64,000 nucleotides of DNA, from NCBI GenBank assembly GCA_963691655.1, contig OY829326.1:57901776-57965775 (forward strand). The letters are read 5' to 3'. The DNA comes from Toxonevra muliebris. Taxonomy: Eukaryota > Arthropoda > Insecta > Diptera > Pallopteridae. Under the pieces are notes generated by a model, which made no database searches, had not been told where the DNA came from, and was given only the letters and a program-made list of their open reading frames with translations. The translations under genes were made by a program, and so were the position numbers. Position 1 is the stretch's first letter. The number at the start of each line of letters is the position of its first letter. Positions 34,785 through 47,770 of the stretch are shown piece by piece.

Positions 34785-36715
34785 TTGAAGTTCCTAATCT
34801 ATTTTGGAAATCATTTTCCGACAGACAACCGGAACGAAATCGCGGCAGAGGGTCGTATTATTAATGATGTTATTGCTGACAGATTAGTGAGCGAAGCACG
34901 CGGAAAGCATCCACTTTCAGCATGGGATAGCGCTCGTACGTACCAACGTGTCAGCATACTCCTTGAGAGTCTGGTGCCCTTAGAGCTGAAGCTATTAAAT
35001 GAGTTCGGGGCATACGCTTTCGACAACGGCAAAGGTAGGTCCATAAAAGACCTCATCTTTACGCACAACGTAGTTGCGCACTCTACCAAATTGAGCGTCA
35101 GCAACATGTATACACATAGCAATGGCCACAAAGTCATCATCATCGATGTGAACAACAAGGTGCCACCCCTCGCAGTCCAAACACAGAAGACACATCAAAA
35201 TGGTTAAAAGATGCAAGCGAAAGAGTAATGCAATGTTCTAGACCAAACCAGCAGCAGACATAGCAGTGCATATAAACGCTGCACTTTCCAATGCAAGCGA
35301 TGCTACGATGCTCCGGAAACTGGTGTACTGGTGAAATGAGGATGAAATTAAAAGCGGTGATGAATATTGCACGTGTGGCCACTAGCGGCAAGCAATGGAG
35401 AAACGGGCAAGAATAAGTACTTCGCCGTAGTAACATTGGATATTAAAAATGCCTTCAACTCTGCGAACTGGCCTCAGATTATGAGTGCATTGAGAGGATT
35501 TGAAGTACTGGAGTATCTGTTGTAAATAATCGCAAACTACTTCGACAACAGGATTTTATTACACGATAGTGACGATGTCGTGAAGCAATATCCTGTCAAG
35601 GTAGGCGTTCCGCAGGGTTCCGTTCTCAGTCTAACGGCATGAATCGCAATATATGACGGCATCCTCAAATAGGATCTCCCAGAGGATACAACAAACATTG
35701 GATATGGAGACAACATTGCGGTAGTGGCAGTAGCCAAACACCTGGACTCGCTACAAGCTATATGGCTCGACGTCAACTCGAAGCTGGCATTTGCGGAGCA
35801 AAAGACGGAAGTCGTGCTTTTGAGCACCAGAAAAGCACGTGAAGAGTTGGTTATCACAGTTGGTGATCATTACATCACCTCGTGTCCACACATCATGTAC
35901 TTAGGAGCACGAATAAACAGTGGATTAACACGCATTACGCCGAACATAGGAGACAGACGCGAGGGCAAGCTTACAACGGTTACTACTTGTTACTGTGTCA
36001 GAGCAAGTAAGGTGCCCATCAATCTACAGCAACTAGAGTTGATGCGGTTATATGGTCGTAACACAAAGCCAACCAAAGGCATAAGAGAAGAAGAATGGCA
36101 GCGTACCATCATAGAACGGCAGCAAAGATGAGAGTCATCCGAGAAGGGTCGATGTACCTACAATCTCACTACGAATATAAAAGAGTGGATATCACGCAGG
36201 CATGGCGAGCTGAATTACCACATTACGCAACTGCTTGGTGGCCATGGGTGCTTCAAGTAGTACCTGCATAGGATAAACGTCAGAGAAGGAGACCCGTTTT
36301 GCCCAAGATGCCCAGAGGAACGGGAGAACGCGCAGCATATACTTTTTAAATGCCCTCATTTCAACCAGGTGCAGAAATGAGCTGGAGTAAGCCTTTGGAG
36401 AACCTCCTATGTAAAGGAATCTAACGACACAGATGTGTAACATAGCGGAAAAATGGAATGCAGCATGCAAGGTTGCTTCAGATATGATGACCACTCTGTA
36501 TGATGCAGAACGTGCGCGTAAAGCCGAGCGCGAGGCAAACAACATAAACATGGAGCCAAATGTCGTAAACTGACGATAAAATTTGATAGAATTGGACTGA
36601 AAGTAATCCTGACGATTGAGCATTAAGCTTTTTACGGCCTTCCGGAATATCCGTACAGATGAGGGGTGGTTTTAGCATGAGAATGTCTAGCTCCTCGTTA
36701 AAAAAAAAAAGATTG
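34785..36715 (+). pseudogene. R1-clade LINE relic (endonuclease end, RT, zinc knuckle, poly-A)
   Basis: The 34785-35207 frame carries SAWDSARTYQRVSILLESLV then PLELKLLNEFGAYAFDNGKG and KLSVSNMYTHS, the C-terminal part of an R1-type endonuclease. Its first 40 codons are not recognised. The EN-RT linker and first RT blocks are deleted. RT resumes near 35360 with MNIARVATSGKQW and VVTLDIKNAFNSANW (motif A), then VGVPQGSVLSLTA (motif B), GYGDNIAVVAVA at about 35700 (motif C, with the usual second Asp of the DD pair changed to Asn), and EQKTEVVLLSTRKAREELVI then CPHIMYLGARI. After a gap the C-terminus reads QLLGGHGCFK, a stop, YLHRI and CPRCPEERENAQHILFKC (complete knuckle). An A tract near 36700-36710 marks the 3' end. 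Stops at several sites and the YGDN change show it is dead. Confidence 0.85.
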
Positions 36716-39599
36716 ATGGAAGTAATTTATATAAATCGTAATGAAACCATTTTTTGTGAGAGATTTGATTCTCTTTTCAGAATAGATATCCGCTATATTG
36801 TACTTTACTCATTCGTTACAGATTGCTGAGGTTCATTTGCACAGGTGCAGTCTAGAAGGTGTGCTTGAAGTAAGACATCAAGAGTTTCACAAAAAAAGTG
36901 GACGTTTATGTCCGTCCACTTTTTTAAGAAAAAAATGGACTCACAAAATTCCTCCAATCGTTTTTTTTTTGGCTTTCCTGATGGATTCCTTGCGAGTTAA
37001 TTCATCCAGAAATCGTACTACTAAACTGTTTTGGGAGAAAACTTATAACAAAATTGAGTTAGTCACCGCATATTATCACCAATTATTAATCAACCAATCT
37101 ATCAATAAATCGACATAAGTTTGTAGTATATAATTATAAAAAATTTTCTCCTCATTTTAAATGTTTTTCCAAACCAATTTAAAGCATATATTTTGGCAAA
37201 ACTTTCTTCTACTTCAGTTTGAAATATATATTCTATAGAGCATTTTTTAATACCTTACAATGTAGCTGCTACTGCTATGCATTGTTGGCAATGACGACTA
37301 CATCGACGACACAGCCAATTAAAAGCAGTTGACATTTTCGTTTTTAAGCACAAATCGTCTTGCATTTCCAAAGACATACACATACAAAATAATCTTATTG
37401 TTCGCCTAAAATTATGCTAAGCTTAGTGCTGTTTCTTCCACTACTAATGCGCGCCATTGCAGCTACTGCAACATAATAGCGTTCAAACAAACTTTACCGA
37501 ACAACAAAGTATGCAATGCACACTCATCCGCTCACTCCATCAACTTTGTGTCAATTTTCGGTCGTCAACACATTTGATATACAAAAATATTTTCAATTTT
37601 CTTCATCATTGTGCTGTGTAAAGTCTGTGCAAAATTACACAGGCAGGGAAAGAAAAACAGAGAGAGACAAGGTGGCAAAGAGAAAGAAAGAAAGAGACCG
37701 TCAAAATAATGGGCTTGCAATGCAAACTATAAGGAAAGAGAATGAGGATATGCTGCTGTGTTTCATTTTCTTGAACAGGACACAATATTTTTGCCGTGAT
37801 GAATACATTGTTGCAAAGCATTTGGAAATGTACATGTATATACAAGCGTTTGCATGTGTATGTGTTTCTATTTAAATGTTTAGTAAAATGTTGTGTTGAT
37901 GTTTCTTCCTAGAACTTCTTGCTGATTGCTGTTTTAAAATTTTATTGTTGTTGCTGCTGTTGCTGCTCCTGCATATAAAATCTAAATTTGTTATGCTAAA
38001 ATGTATGGCAGGCTTTTAGGCAAGTTGTTTACATAAAAACTTTACTATTATAATCTTTACGTAAGTTAAAGAAAGTGTTGCATATTTTTCCGGATGGCTT
38101 AAAATAATTACCAAAAAGAAAAAAAGTTGATTTGCTAGCTGATTTTAGTAAAGGAAGAAAATGTTTGGCTTTAGAAATAGAATTTAATTCCAATTAAACA
38201 TTTTTTACCTGTTCTGGGTGCCACTTTAAATAAAATATTTGAAAATATTTTTTAATATGCTTTGCCATTATAAACGTGAACAATTTATGTTTTTATTACT
38301 AACAAAAATAACAATATGAAATCTTTTTCTTTAAAGATTTTGTGAGCTTAATTAATATTTTAAAATAAAAAAAAAACTTCAGCCGCTTTTTTATATCAAA
38401 AGCAGACTATCAAAGCTGTCTCTTTATCGTTTTTTCCAACTACGTATATATACACAGCTTCTGCTAGTAGCTCGCCTTAAACTTAAGTAGTCCTTAGAGT
38501 CGACTTTTTAACATATCTGCAAACTTATTTCCTCACAGATTCTCACTATTTCTCTTTTCCAACCCCCACCTTCAATAGCCCTTTTGTTTCATACACACAC
38601 ATTTCTCACTTTTACACTATTTTCTCTTGTCTTGGCTTTAGGCAGTATACTCTGTATATAATGTTAGCTTGAAGTAATTACTCGAATTTGTATTCCTGTC
38701 ACGTTTGTGTGCATGTCCACAGAACCCATTTCCCTTTTTTTCTATTCACTCCTCGTCAACTACATACATATACATATATATCTCTATTGGCGCTACTATA
38801 AATCTTTGTTTAAATGTATGCAGCTACGTGTTGAAATGCATGCATATATGCAGTAATGCATATGTATGTGTGAGTGCGTGTATGTGTTTTTTCATATACT
38901 ATATGAAACATTAGAGATGCTAATACTTTTGCTTTCTTCATCTTCGTTAAAAATCATAGTGAAAACATAAAGCGATTATTTTTATCATGTATGCAATGCT
39001 AAGAAATTGCATGTGCACACAAAAGTCTGCTGCTATGCAATGAGAAATGAACAGCAGCAGCAGTTAATGTGCTTTTTATTTTATTCTATTGAAATATGAA
39101 ACTTTTATTTTCCAAGGCTAAGCAGATCATAAAAATGTTCTTAAAAAATTTTTATGCTTTCTCTATTATTAAATTTATTAAAATTTATAGCAAGTAATTA
39201 GGTTTTAACTGGGTTTTGCTGAATGCTGGCAAATAAGTAAATGGTTTCATAAAATCTAAGGAAGTTTTTATAAAGTAAAAGGAGGTTGGATAAGGTTTCC
39301 TTAGAGTCATAAAGGGTTTTAGCTGTGGTACTTTAAAAAAAAAATTATTTCACCTTCAAGAAAATAAAAAGATGTTGTTGTGACATTCGACAACAGAGAA
39401 ACTGATATTATGTGCTTAAAAGAGTTTGGCTTAACCCATTAGAGACGAGCGGGAAACAAAGTAGATAAATCAAGGAAGTAACTTGAGAAAAAAATTTTCT
39501 TTGAACATGGCTCAGGAACGGCTGAGGCATTACTGGGTTAAGTATTGACTAAATTCCTTGGATGAAAAAACAAAAAACAGTATCTTGTATCAAATTGTA
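36716..39599. other. AT-rich non-coding stretch with small hairpin and microsatellites
   Basis: A perfect 12-bp hairpin (AAAAAAGTGGAC / GTCCACTTTTTT) lies at 36892-36925. (TTG)n/(CTG)n tracts lie near 37945-37972 and a (GTAT)n/(CATA)n mix near 38760-38890. Frames of 60-119 codons here have no recognisable family features. Confidence 0.45.
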
Positions 39600-40060
39600 A
39601 AAGATTGTTACCATTCCAATGTATTGCTTTTTGGGATTTCGGTATGACTTTTCTACATAAAGAAAGTTTCATAGAGGAGAAGAAAAAAAGCGGCCCTTGG
39701 AACCAAGTATTAAAATAGTTCTTTCTTATCTATATAACCCTAGAGATTTCTAATATGAAATTTTTATATGAAGAAGATCGTCAAACTTTCACTGAAAAGA
39801 ATAAGAAGCAGATTTTACGTCTAAGTAGTAAAAGACTGGTATCATTTCAATTGAACCTTAGAGGTTTCAGTACGAGTCTTTAATATAAAGAAAATAGCTG
39901 AAAAACAACTAGATTAAAATGGTAAACGATTGGCATCTTATGGAACCTTTGAGCTTTTTAGTGTAAAACTTTAACATAAAGAATATCGTCGAATTCTAAT
40001 AGAGCAAAAGGAGAAGCAGTATCTAGATTCATGTAATGAAACAATGGAAATCTTTATATA
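39600..40060. repeat. Degenerate tandem array of about 100-115 bp units
   Basis: A unit with a TGGAACCTTAGAGGTTTCAG-like start, then TATGAA[A]CTTT[A]ATATAAAGAAAAT, CGTCGAACTTTC and AGAAGAAGCAG, recurs with the phrase [G]A[GG]TTTC..TATG at about 39635, 39743, 39860 and 39951. Divergence is high. A related stretch is at 43550-43800. Confidence 0.55.
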
Positions 40061-40111
40061 CGACTTGATCAGTTGAAGTCATATTCTCAGTATATATTTG
40101 CTTTGTCGAGA

Positions 40112-40985
40112 AAATCAAATATAGCTATTCATAAAGAGTTTTAAGTAGGTGGGCGTGGCACGTCTCATTTGGGTATATATCAAAAATCATTTATAGCACA
40201 GTATCGAAATTCGGTGCAAGAACGTAAATTAAAAATGCAATGCTATAGGTTGCATTGATAGGCGGGGAGGGGGGGGGGGGGAAGGGACTGTAACACCTTC
40301 CATATAACCTGAACCTGAACTTTCATTACGGGATATCTTAAAAGCCTTTTTTGGTACGGTACCAAGATTAAGTAAGGAAGTATTATTATTATCAGTACCG
40401 CATTTAAAAAATTCACTTAGTTTGTTGGATTAGTGGGTGTAGCAGCATACTCTATTTCTTCTACTATTTTCTACTACTACCTTTTAACTTTTTTTCTACC
40501 ATTTTTTAGCTTTTCTTCCACAACTTTTTCTTGTTTTCTACTATTTTTTATACTAATATTTTCTACTACTATTTCACTACTTTTTTCTACTATATTTCTT
40601 CAAACATTTCTTCTTATTTTCTACTACTTCAGCTACTTTTTTACTGTTTTTTCTACTATTATTTCTACTACTATTTTTACTACTATTTTCTACTACTTTT
40701 TTACTATTTTTTACCACTACATTTTACTATTTTTCTACCTTTTTTAATGTTTTTTCTACTAATATTTCTACTACTTCTTCCGCTACTTTTTTACTTTCTT
40801 ACAAACATTTCTAATATTATTTTCTATTCCTTTTACTACTGTCTTTTCCACTACTATTTCTACTAATATTTTCGTTTTTTTTTTAATGCAATTTTCATTA
40901 CTATATCCAACTACTTATTTCATTCCTTTTCGTACTATTATTTCCACTAATTCATGAAATATCTCAAGAACCTGCCAGCTATGTT
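40112..40985 (-). mobile_element. Dispersed repeat element with internal TAG-rich minisatellite (copy 2, inverted)
   Basis: The reverse complement shows the same order as 1-795. The leader is 40985-40935 (CATAGCTGGCAGG and GATATTTCAT), the minisatellite 40940-40440 (CTACTA-type on the plus strand), and the tail 40440-40112 (CAGGTTATATGGAAGGTGTT, TACTGTGCTATAAATGATTT, GTGCCACGCCCACC, ATGAATAGCTAT). A 13-base G run at 40269-40281 lies in the tail. Two open frames of 104 and 111 codons on the plus strand exist only because the CTACTACTATTT array lacks stops; they are not genes. Confidence 0.7.
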
Positions 40986-43549
40986 AAAATCTGATTGGCA
41001 GCTCTGTAACAAATTCTATTTTTATTTATAATAAATAGTCTTAATTTTAAAATATGAATATAGAAGCTTCTGTAATATAGCCATATAAATAGTTTCTATA
41101 ATTCTACTGAAAGCTTATAAAATTGTTCACAAAAAAAAAAAAAACAAAAAAAAAACGCTTTGAAGTCCTTTTTACTTTTTAGACATGCTGGAATTTTTAT
41201 CGAACTGCGAACCCGTTAGCATCAACTGGGTTAATAGTCATCCCCATCATATTTTGTGTATAATAACAAGCATTGTAAGGAAGCGTTTTTTTGTTTTGTA
41301 AATATCTACTATGTTCAGAGCAATTAACTAAGCTCAGTTGTTTTCGGAAACATCATTGAGTTCACATCGGTGAACTCACGTTTTGTGAGCGCGATTTATT
41401 ATTTCTCTGGTTTTATCTTATTTTCCATTTTTATAAAATAGGCAATTATTTAAATTTTCTTTTCACCCTTTTGTTTAACACAAATATCACCCTGTTGTAT
41501 TGGGCTGTGACTTAACAAGCATTTTCGATTTCGATAAACGTTATCGATCGATGCTTTCGACACGTGTTGAAAGGCAAAATCATCTATCGAAAAGTATACC
41601 CGGATTTCCGCTTAAAAGACTCTTTCTTTTGCTCTGTGGATTTCAACGAGACAAGTGGTATACTGATTTTGGTTTAAACTAATTTACATTCAAAATAAAC
41701 ACAATTAAAAATACAAACTAAAATAATTTGTTTAATTAAATTGTGAAAAATATACCATAGCTTAGTTTAAATTGTGCAAAGTTTACATCGTGTGGGGTGG
41801 AGCCCTAAAAGGCCATACCAAACCACGTGTATTTGAGTTTCTGAATAAACATCGACCTGGAATAGCTGATCCACCACACCACGCATGCGCTTAATCAATT
41901 TAAACCACGGCTTGAAGATATTTTTTTATTTTTTTTAAATCCAGTTTTTTCCCCCAAAAGGTGAGATTTTGCTAGTAATTTTACATATGTGCAGTATCTA
42001 ATCATTAATTTATAAAAACCTAGGATTTCCAGTTATACAACTTGATAAAAATACAACTCAATACAATCTCCAGTAGTACGGTTATTCATCAATCCAACTG
42101 AATCCATCTAAATCTAAATCTCTACAAGACTAGCTATGTTTTGTAGCAACACTTGACGCTTCAACGTACTACCAGTCAAGTCATTCTATTCTAATACGAA
42201 GAACAAAATAAAAAGGGGTTTGAGATTCTAAAAATTTTAACATAATATTATAAAAATCTTAAATTTACCTAAACATTTATTAAATTTCTTACTAAGTCTT
42301 AAATCTACCTTAATATTAAATTTCTAACATAAATCTTAAATCTACCTAGTATAAGTTTAATTTAAAATTTAAAATTCTAAAACAACAAAAAGTGAAAAAA
42401 AGAAATCTAAAACTAAATCTAAAATTTAAGGTGCAATAGAAATATTTAATTATTTTTACACCGCCTCTGCTAAGTGTGTGTTATTTTTATTTTTTTTTTT
42501 TTTAGCGAGAGCACCAAAAACAAAAAAAAAAAAAAAAGGGAAAAAAGTAAATAAGAATAAAAATGTCTATTTAATGGGAGAAGTTATGAACCACCTAAAT
42601 TGAGCGTAAGGATTTGTTTTTGTAAATAGGTAAAATCCAATTAACCACCGACGCATCTCATCAGGCGCCTGCTGACATCGATCGGAGCTTTTCACCATGT
42701 AAGTGATTTTGATCAATTTCTCCTATCATAGATTTACTTATTACTCTTTACTTTGATGCTACTCTCTTTCTTTTAAGATCCGTTTTTTTTATTTGTATAA
42801 ATATGTTATTTCTTTTTTTTTTGATACTGATAGTTTTTTTGCCACGGTTACCGCGTTTTTGTACTAAACAAAATTATAGTATTTCGATTGCTACATTTTT
42901 TTTGGGCTATTATAAAAATTAAATGGATTTATCTATCTATGCTAAGGAATTTATTAAAATGACATTTTTTATGTGAAATGAGTAAACTGTAAGTAATTAA
43001 ATAATGTTAGATAATGATGTGAGTCTTAGTTCTTTAATTTTGGTTGGGCATGGAGATGAGATACAGTATCTCTCGAATGGTTGGGTAGGGGAGAGAAGAG
43101 AAGTGTGTAATTGCTAAAATGCTTCTCAAGTTTGGGTTTTGCATTTGATAAAGTTTATAATTTTAGTCCGTCTGTCAATCATTTTTTTTGGGTATTCAAA
43201 AGGGTTTTTTTTGTCCGGTCCGAGATTTTTTGTTTGTTTGTTTTTGAAATGTGCATGAATTATTTTTATCGTCATGGCATTTGTGAATTAAATGGCTAGC
43301 ACCACCCATCCCGATCCGGCGAGCTTAGACCAGGTTTCAACTAGCATGCACGCTAAGCCATATACAAGTGGGACTCTATGACAGTTTTTGCATATTATTT
43401 AATTTTTATAATTTATTGTGCTGATTTTTCTCGAGTTCTAGTAAAATAAGGAAACTATTATGTTATTTTTAATTCTATTAAAATTTAAGAAAAATAACTA
43501 AAATAAATTCAAAAACTAAAAAAATATACAAAAACTTGTAAAATTGTGA
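40986..43549. other. AT-rich stretch with minor repeats
   Basis: No gene is recognised. 42250-42360 has three imperfect copies of about 40 bp containing TCTTAAATCTACCT and TATTAAATTTCT. More balanced islands at 41790-41910 and 43300-43380 were not identified; they could be old retroelement pieces. Confidence 0.4.
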
Positions 43550-43800
43550 CCTTAGACACCGAAGACGTTTAAACTTTAGAAAATTTTAGTATGGCACTTT
43601 CGTATAAGGAAAACAGTCGAACTTTTATAGAGGCGAAAAAAAAGTGCTGAAATCATGAAAAATTTGTATCACTTCCATAGAACATAAGAGAGTAATGAAA
43701 ATTTAACATAACAGGAGAGAAAAAGGTGCTGTTTCAAGGCCCAAGTAGTAGAAAATTGGCATAATTTTACTATAACCTAAAACACTTTCAGAGAGGTCCA
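43550..43800. repeat. Diverged relative of the 39600-40060 array
   Basis: AGTATGGCACTTTCGTATAA then GGAAAACAGTCGAACTTTTA and TAGAGGCGAAAAAAAAGTGC correspond to the unit at 39743-39900. At least one complete and one partial unit are visible. Confidence 0.4.
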
Positions 43801-46679
43801 CATAACATTGTGGTTAGTGTTCTGGCTTTAGTAAAATATTGACAATATTTTAATGGAATATTAGAAAATAAACCAAAGACATCTAAAAAGATCACCACCT
43901 AGTTTGAAATTTTAATGGATAAAAATTAAATCGATCGCATAGAATAAATAAATTTATAGATAACTCGATATCACATTGATTTTTGTTTCTTCAAGTACTT
44001 GCTGCTCTTATTTTAGACTAAATCACAATAAATATGTTATTGTTTTTATGAAGTATAATATAAATAAAATAAATTCTCTTAAAAAAGAAAAAAATAAATA
44101 AAATTTTTCAATTGTAAAACACCTGCTTCAAAAAAAGCAGCTGGCTTATTCCTTATTCCTTTAAATTATTTACTACCTTTCACGTTCCAATAGCATTATT
44201 ATTGCATACAGCCAGTTATGCTAAGAAAAGTTTATAAAAAAAAAAAAAAAACATCAAGTGAAATATTTCCGGCTGCCGGAAATATAAAACAAGTCGCCAA
44301 CGGAAGTCATGCAATATTTTTATGATTAAACTTAAATCGCATGCTATTATTATGATTATTTTTATGATAGCGTTTGTGTTTGCACGTATGCATGTATTCA
44401 TGCATGTATGTGTGCTTGTGTGGTCTTATAATGAAGCTGTTTATATGTGTGGCTGCTTGGTTTTTTATTAGCAATGTTCTTTCTACCTTATTTATCATAT
44501 GCATGGAAGTTTTTGTTTTTCATTATAAATACTCCAATGAAAGTGTTCGGTAATAAAAATAAAATTAACTAAATGTTAATGAAAGCAGTAGAAGGTTAAA
44601 AAAAAAGCACACATAAATTTTTATTATATTTTCAATACACTCGACGACCATTGTGAGTGTTGGATGATGGGGGCGTATGAGTGTTATTTATTTATATTAG
44701 GACTGTAAAAGATTATTCGAAAAAAAGAAACTACTCTGAAAAATTCCCCCAATCAACACGCAATGAATACACCAGAAGCTGTAACAAAATTTGCAGTGGG
44801 AATGGCTGTTGTAAATAGAACAACCGGGTACTACTAAGTCCAAATTCATTGCAAAAACTGAAACGATTTTTCGCTAACGTTATGCTAAGTAAATGATAGT
44901 CCCAAGGCTTTGAATTTAGTATTACAACTGCTGAAATTTTTATTTATTTTCTTAGAAAATTCACACAAATAAACAAATTTCATTGGAATTTCATTTTATA
45001 CTTGAATCGAAGAACAGAATTTTTTTCTATTACACCGAGTATACATTTCTGTGTTATCCATAGAAAACAACATTTTGACAAAGCACACAAAATATCAACA
45101 ATTTTTTTTCAGCAACATATTTGCTTTAGAATTTCAGTCAAAAGCCAAATAAACGAAACACTTTGATATTCAGCTGCATGCAATGCATTTATATGTGCGT
45201 GTGTGTGTGCCTGGCTGCATATGTTGTCTATATACGTATTTGCAGTTTATTATACTTTGAAATTATAAACCGCACAAATTGTAAGTTAAATACACACACA
45301 CACACACATGCACACAGAAGTATACAGATAAACAAACATATGTACACACGTGCATATAAATACTTCCAAAACGATCTACAAACACATAAAAGCAAACAAT
45401 TGTCAGTTGCAGCTGATGCACGGGTGAGTCGATGCAATATAAAACGAAGTGAGGCGAAGTGAAACGGAGAGGCAGGCATGCAAGAAAAAAGGATGCAAAA
45501 GGATAACAAGCCAACAACAAAATTGCAGCTACGTTGCCACTAGCAATCGTTTTTCTCTTTTGCTGTTTTTTTTTTTTCTGAACGCTTTTGCTTCTTTTTT
45601 TTTTTTATTTGTGTGGATGATATGAAGTAATAAAGCAAACTCTCAAGCACAAACCGAAAATTGTAGCAACAATTGCAGCAACATCTCTAGCAATGTTGAT
45701 GATGGCAACACATAACCAACACACAAAAAGGACACTACACACAATTTTGAGAAAGAAAGAGATTTTTATTTTTTCCCTTCTTTTTTTTCTTTTCTTTTCA
45801 TTTTATAACTTTTTGTTACCATAGCAAATTATCTACAGTTGGCATAAGTCAACAACAGCCATAGAGGAGCAGCATCAATGAAAGCGAGTAAAAGAAGCAG
45901 CAGCTTAATTTTTTTCTACTGCTACCGAAAAAATAAGCTAAGATCCTTTTGTGCTGTTTTTTTTTTGGTACACATTTTCACTCATACATACAACAATATG
46001 AACATATTTTTCAGATTTTCTGCTACTGCTGCTGTAATAAATTGCAGCAAATTTCATAAAAATATTTTTGTCTTTTCTTTTTCTTTTTCCTGCTGCTGCT
46101 TTTTACTCTTCACTTCGTGTCATTGTAAATTTCAGAAATTAGTTAGTATTATTTGGAAATGCCATGAAATTTTTTTATTCGTTTTTTTTCTTGCTTTTTT
46201 TTATCATTATTGTGCGTGTTTTTAAGTAGTCAAAAAGTTTTCATATAAATTTCATTGAAATTTCTTCTTTTTTTTTTGAGACTTTTTTGTCATTGTTGTT
46301 ATATTTGTTGTTGTCGCATCAAGCTTATATTGGCAGTGAAGATTGAGAAGGTATGATATGATTACAAGAAAAAAAAAACATATTTTTTTCTGTAATTTTT
46401 TCATCATAATTTCTGATTAAAAGGTCTATGTACGGATACTTAGCTATGTAGAAAATTTAGGAATGAAGTCTACTTAGAAATCGTAAATTATTCTCATCAT
46501 TGCGTTAGAGATCAATTTGTGAAAGAAAAATTTTTGAGTTTTTTGTTTTGCAATATTTGTCTCCAGCGCTAGATAGCGCTTAAGATTAAACTTTCCTTCG
46601 AATTATTTTTTGTAGGTACAGTTTTGCTACGGGACATCACTTTCTTTAGGAATTCTGTTAAGCAACTTTAATTATAGTA
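43801..46679. other. AT-rich non-coding stretch with microsatellites
   Basis: No gene is recognised. (CA)n lies at 45292-45308. Poly-T runs lie near 45566, 45595 and 46270. (CTG)n-type tracts lie near 46024 and 46092. Confidence 0.45.
45292..45308. repeat. (CA)n microsatellite
   Basis: Uninterrupted AC dinucleotides, about 8 repeats. Confidence 0.9.
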
Positions 46680-47230
46680 TTTAAGTCAATAAATCTGTGC
46701 CGTTTTCATGCATTCAATTCTTATCTTAATATTTGATTTTTTTCAAAGACTAAGTCAGTAAAATTGTAGTTGTTTTTTCTCAATATGCATAATATCTGAT
46801 TTCCTTCAGGAACCAATCTGATGAAATTTGTAATCCCATAGACTTATTTTCGTCTGATGAGTTTTCTTCGAAATATTTAAATTTTTTCAAAGAGCAAGTT
46901 AGTGAAATTCGTACTTTCAAGGATTTCACCTGTTGAAGTCTGGTTATATTATTTGATTTTCTTCAGAAAAACGTTAGTCAAGATGTAGCCCAATATAGTT
47001 TGATTTGATTAAGAGATCAAGTCAGTTAAATTTGTAATTCTATCCTGATTCTCTTCTGTTTCCACCTGTCCTATTTCTATTATATTATTTATATATTACT
47101 TCAAGGGCGAAGTTAGCGATAGTGTAGATCTAATAATTCTATTGATCTACAATATCTGATGAAATCTTATTCTAATAAATGCCTTTTTTCAGAGGCTACG
47201 TCACATAGTGCTCTGTGGGCAATTTAAAAC
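46680..47230. repeat. Degenerate tandem array of about 60-90 bp units
   Basis: ATATTTGATTTTTTTCAAAG at 46730 is echoed by ATATCTGATTTCCTTCAGG (about 46790), ATATTTAAATTTTTTCAAAG (about 46874) and ATTATTTGATTTTCTTCAG (about 46950). Each is followed by a variant of AAGTCAGTGAAATT[T]GTA. Period is irregular and divergence high. Confidence 0.5.
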
Positions 47231-47329
47231 ATTTTCGTAGCAAAAATTAATAACAGACAAACAAAAATGATTTTTGAATAAAAAATGTTGGATTTATAAA
47301 AAAATTAGCTGGTAGAAAAGTTAGCGGAA

Positions 47330-47770
47330 ATTTAAACTACCTAGGCCCAATTTCTTTTAAGAAACTAACAGTTGAAAAAAATTTTTTTTTACATACCTTT
47401 TATCTTGAATTAATTGTTGTAAAAACTAAAGAACTTCCTTCGGAGAAAATATTTTCTATCAAAAAATATTTGAAGTCATTGAAGGTCAAAGTTATCTAGG
47501 CCCAACTTTTTTCCTGAAATTAATCTTTGGCAGGCTAAAATATTTCTTTATATAAGATTTACCGTTAAAAAACATCAAACTGTCTTTAAGGAAATTATTT
47601 CCAATCGAAAAGTAGTTTGGGTCACCGAAGGACAAAAATGCCTAGGTCCAACTTTTTTAATAAATTACCCATTCAAATTTTTTTTTATGATCTCTTGGAT
47701 AAATTGTTGTTAAAAATAACATATGTTTTTCGGAGAAAATATTTTCAATTAAAAAATTTAAATAAAAAAT
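47330..47770. repeat. Tandem array, three units of about 150 bp
   Basis: CTAGG[CT]CCAA[CT]TT occurs at about 47341, 47493 and 47641 (spacing 152 and 148). Between copies each unit has TTCGGAGAAAATATTTTCTA and GAAGG[TA]CAAA phrases. A single unit in the opposite orientation lies at 48640-48810 (GGAGAAAATATTTCTTATTC on the minus strand). Confidence 0.65.

Noticed and set aside
36892..36925. 12-bp perfect hairpin as a regulatory RNA
   Set aside because: Short and A/T-flanked with no supporting context; recorded only as a minor structure.
40433..40866. Two overlapping plus-strand open frames of 104 and 111 codons rich in Phe, Tyr, Ser and Thr
   Set aside because: They exist because the CTACTACTATTT-type array has no stop codons on this strand; the same array on the other strand is full of TAG stops.
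42629..42700. Gypsy-type RNase H remnant (frame reads IQLTTDASH)
   Set aside because: Only nine residues resemble the family motif and nothing upstream or downstream supports an LTR element.
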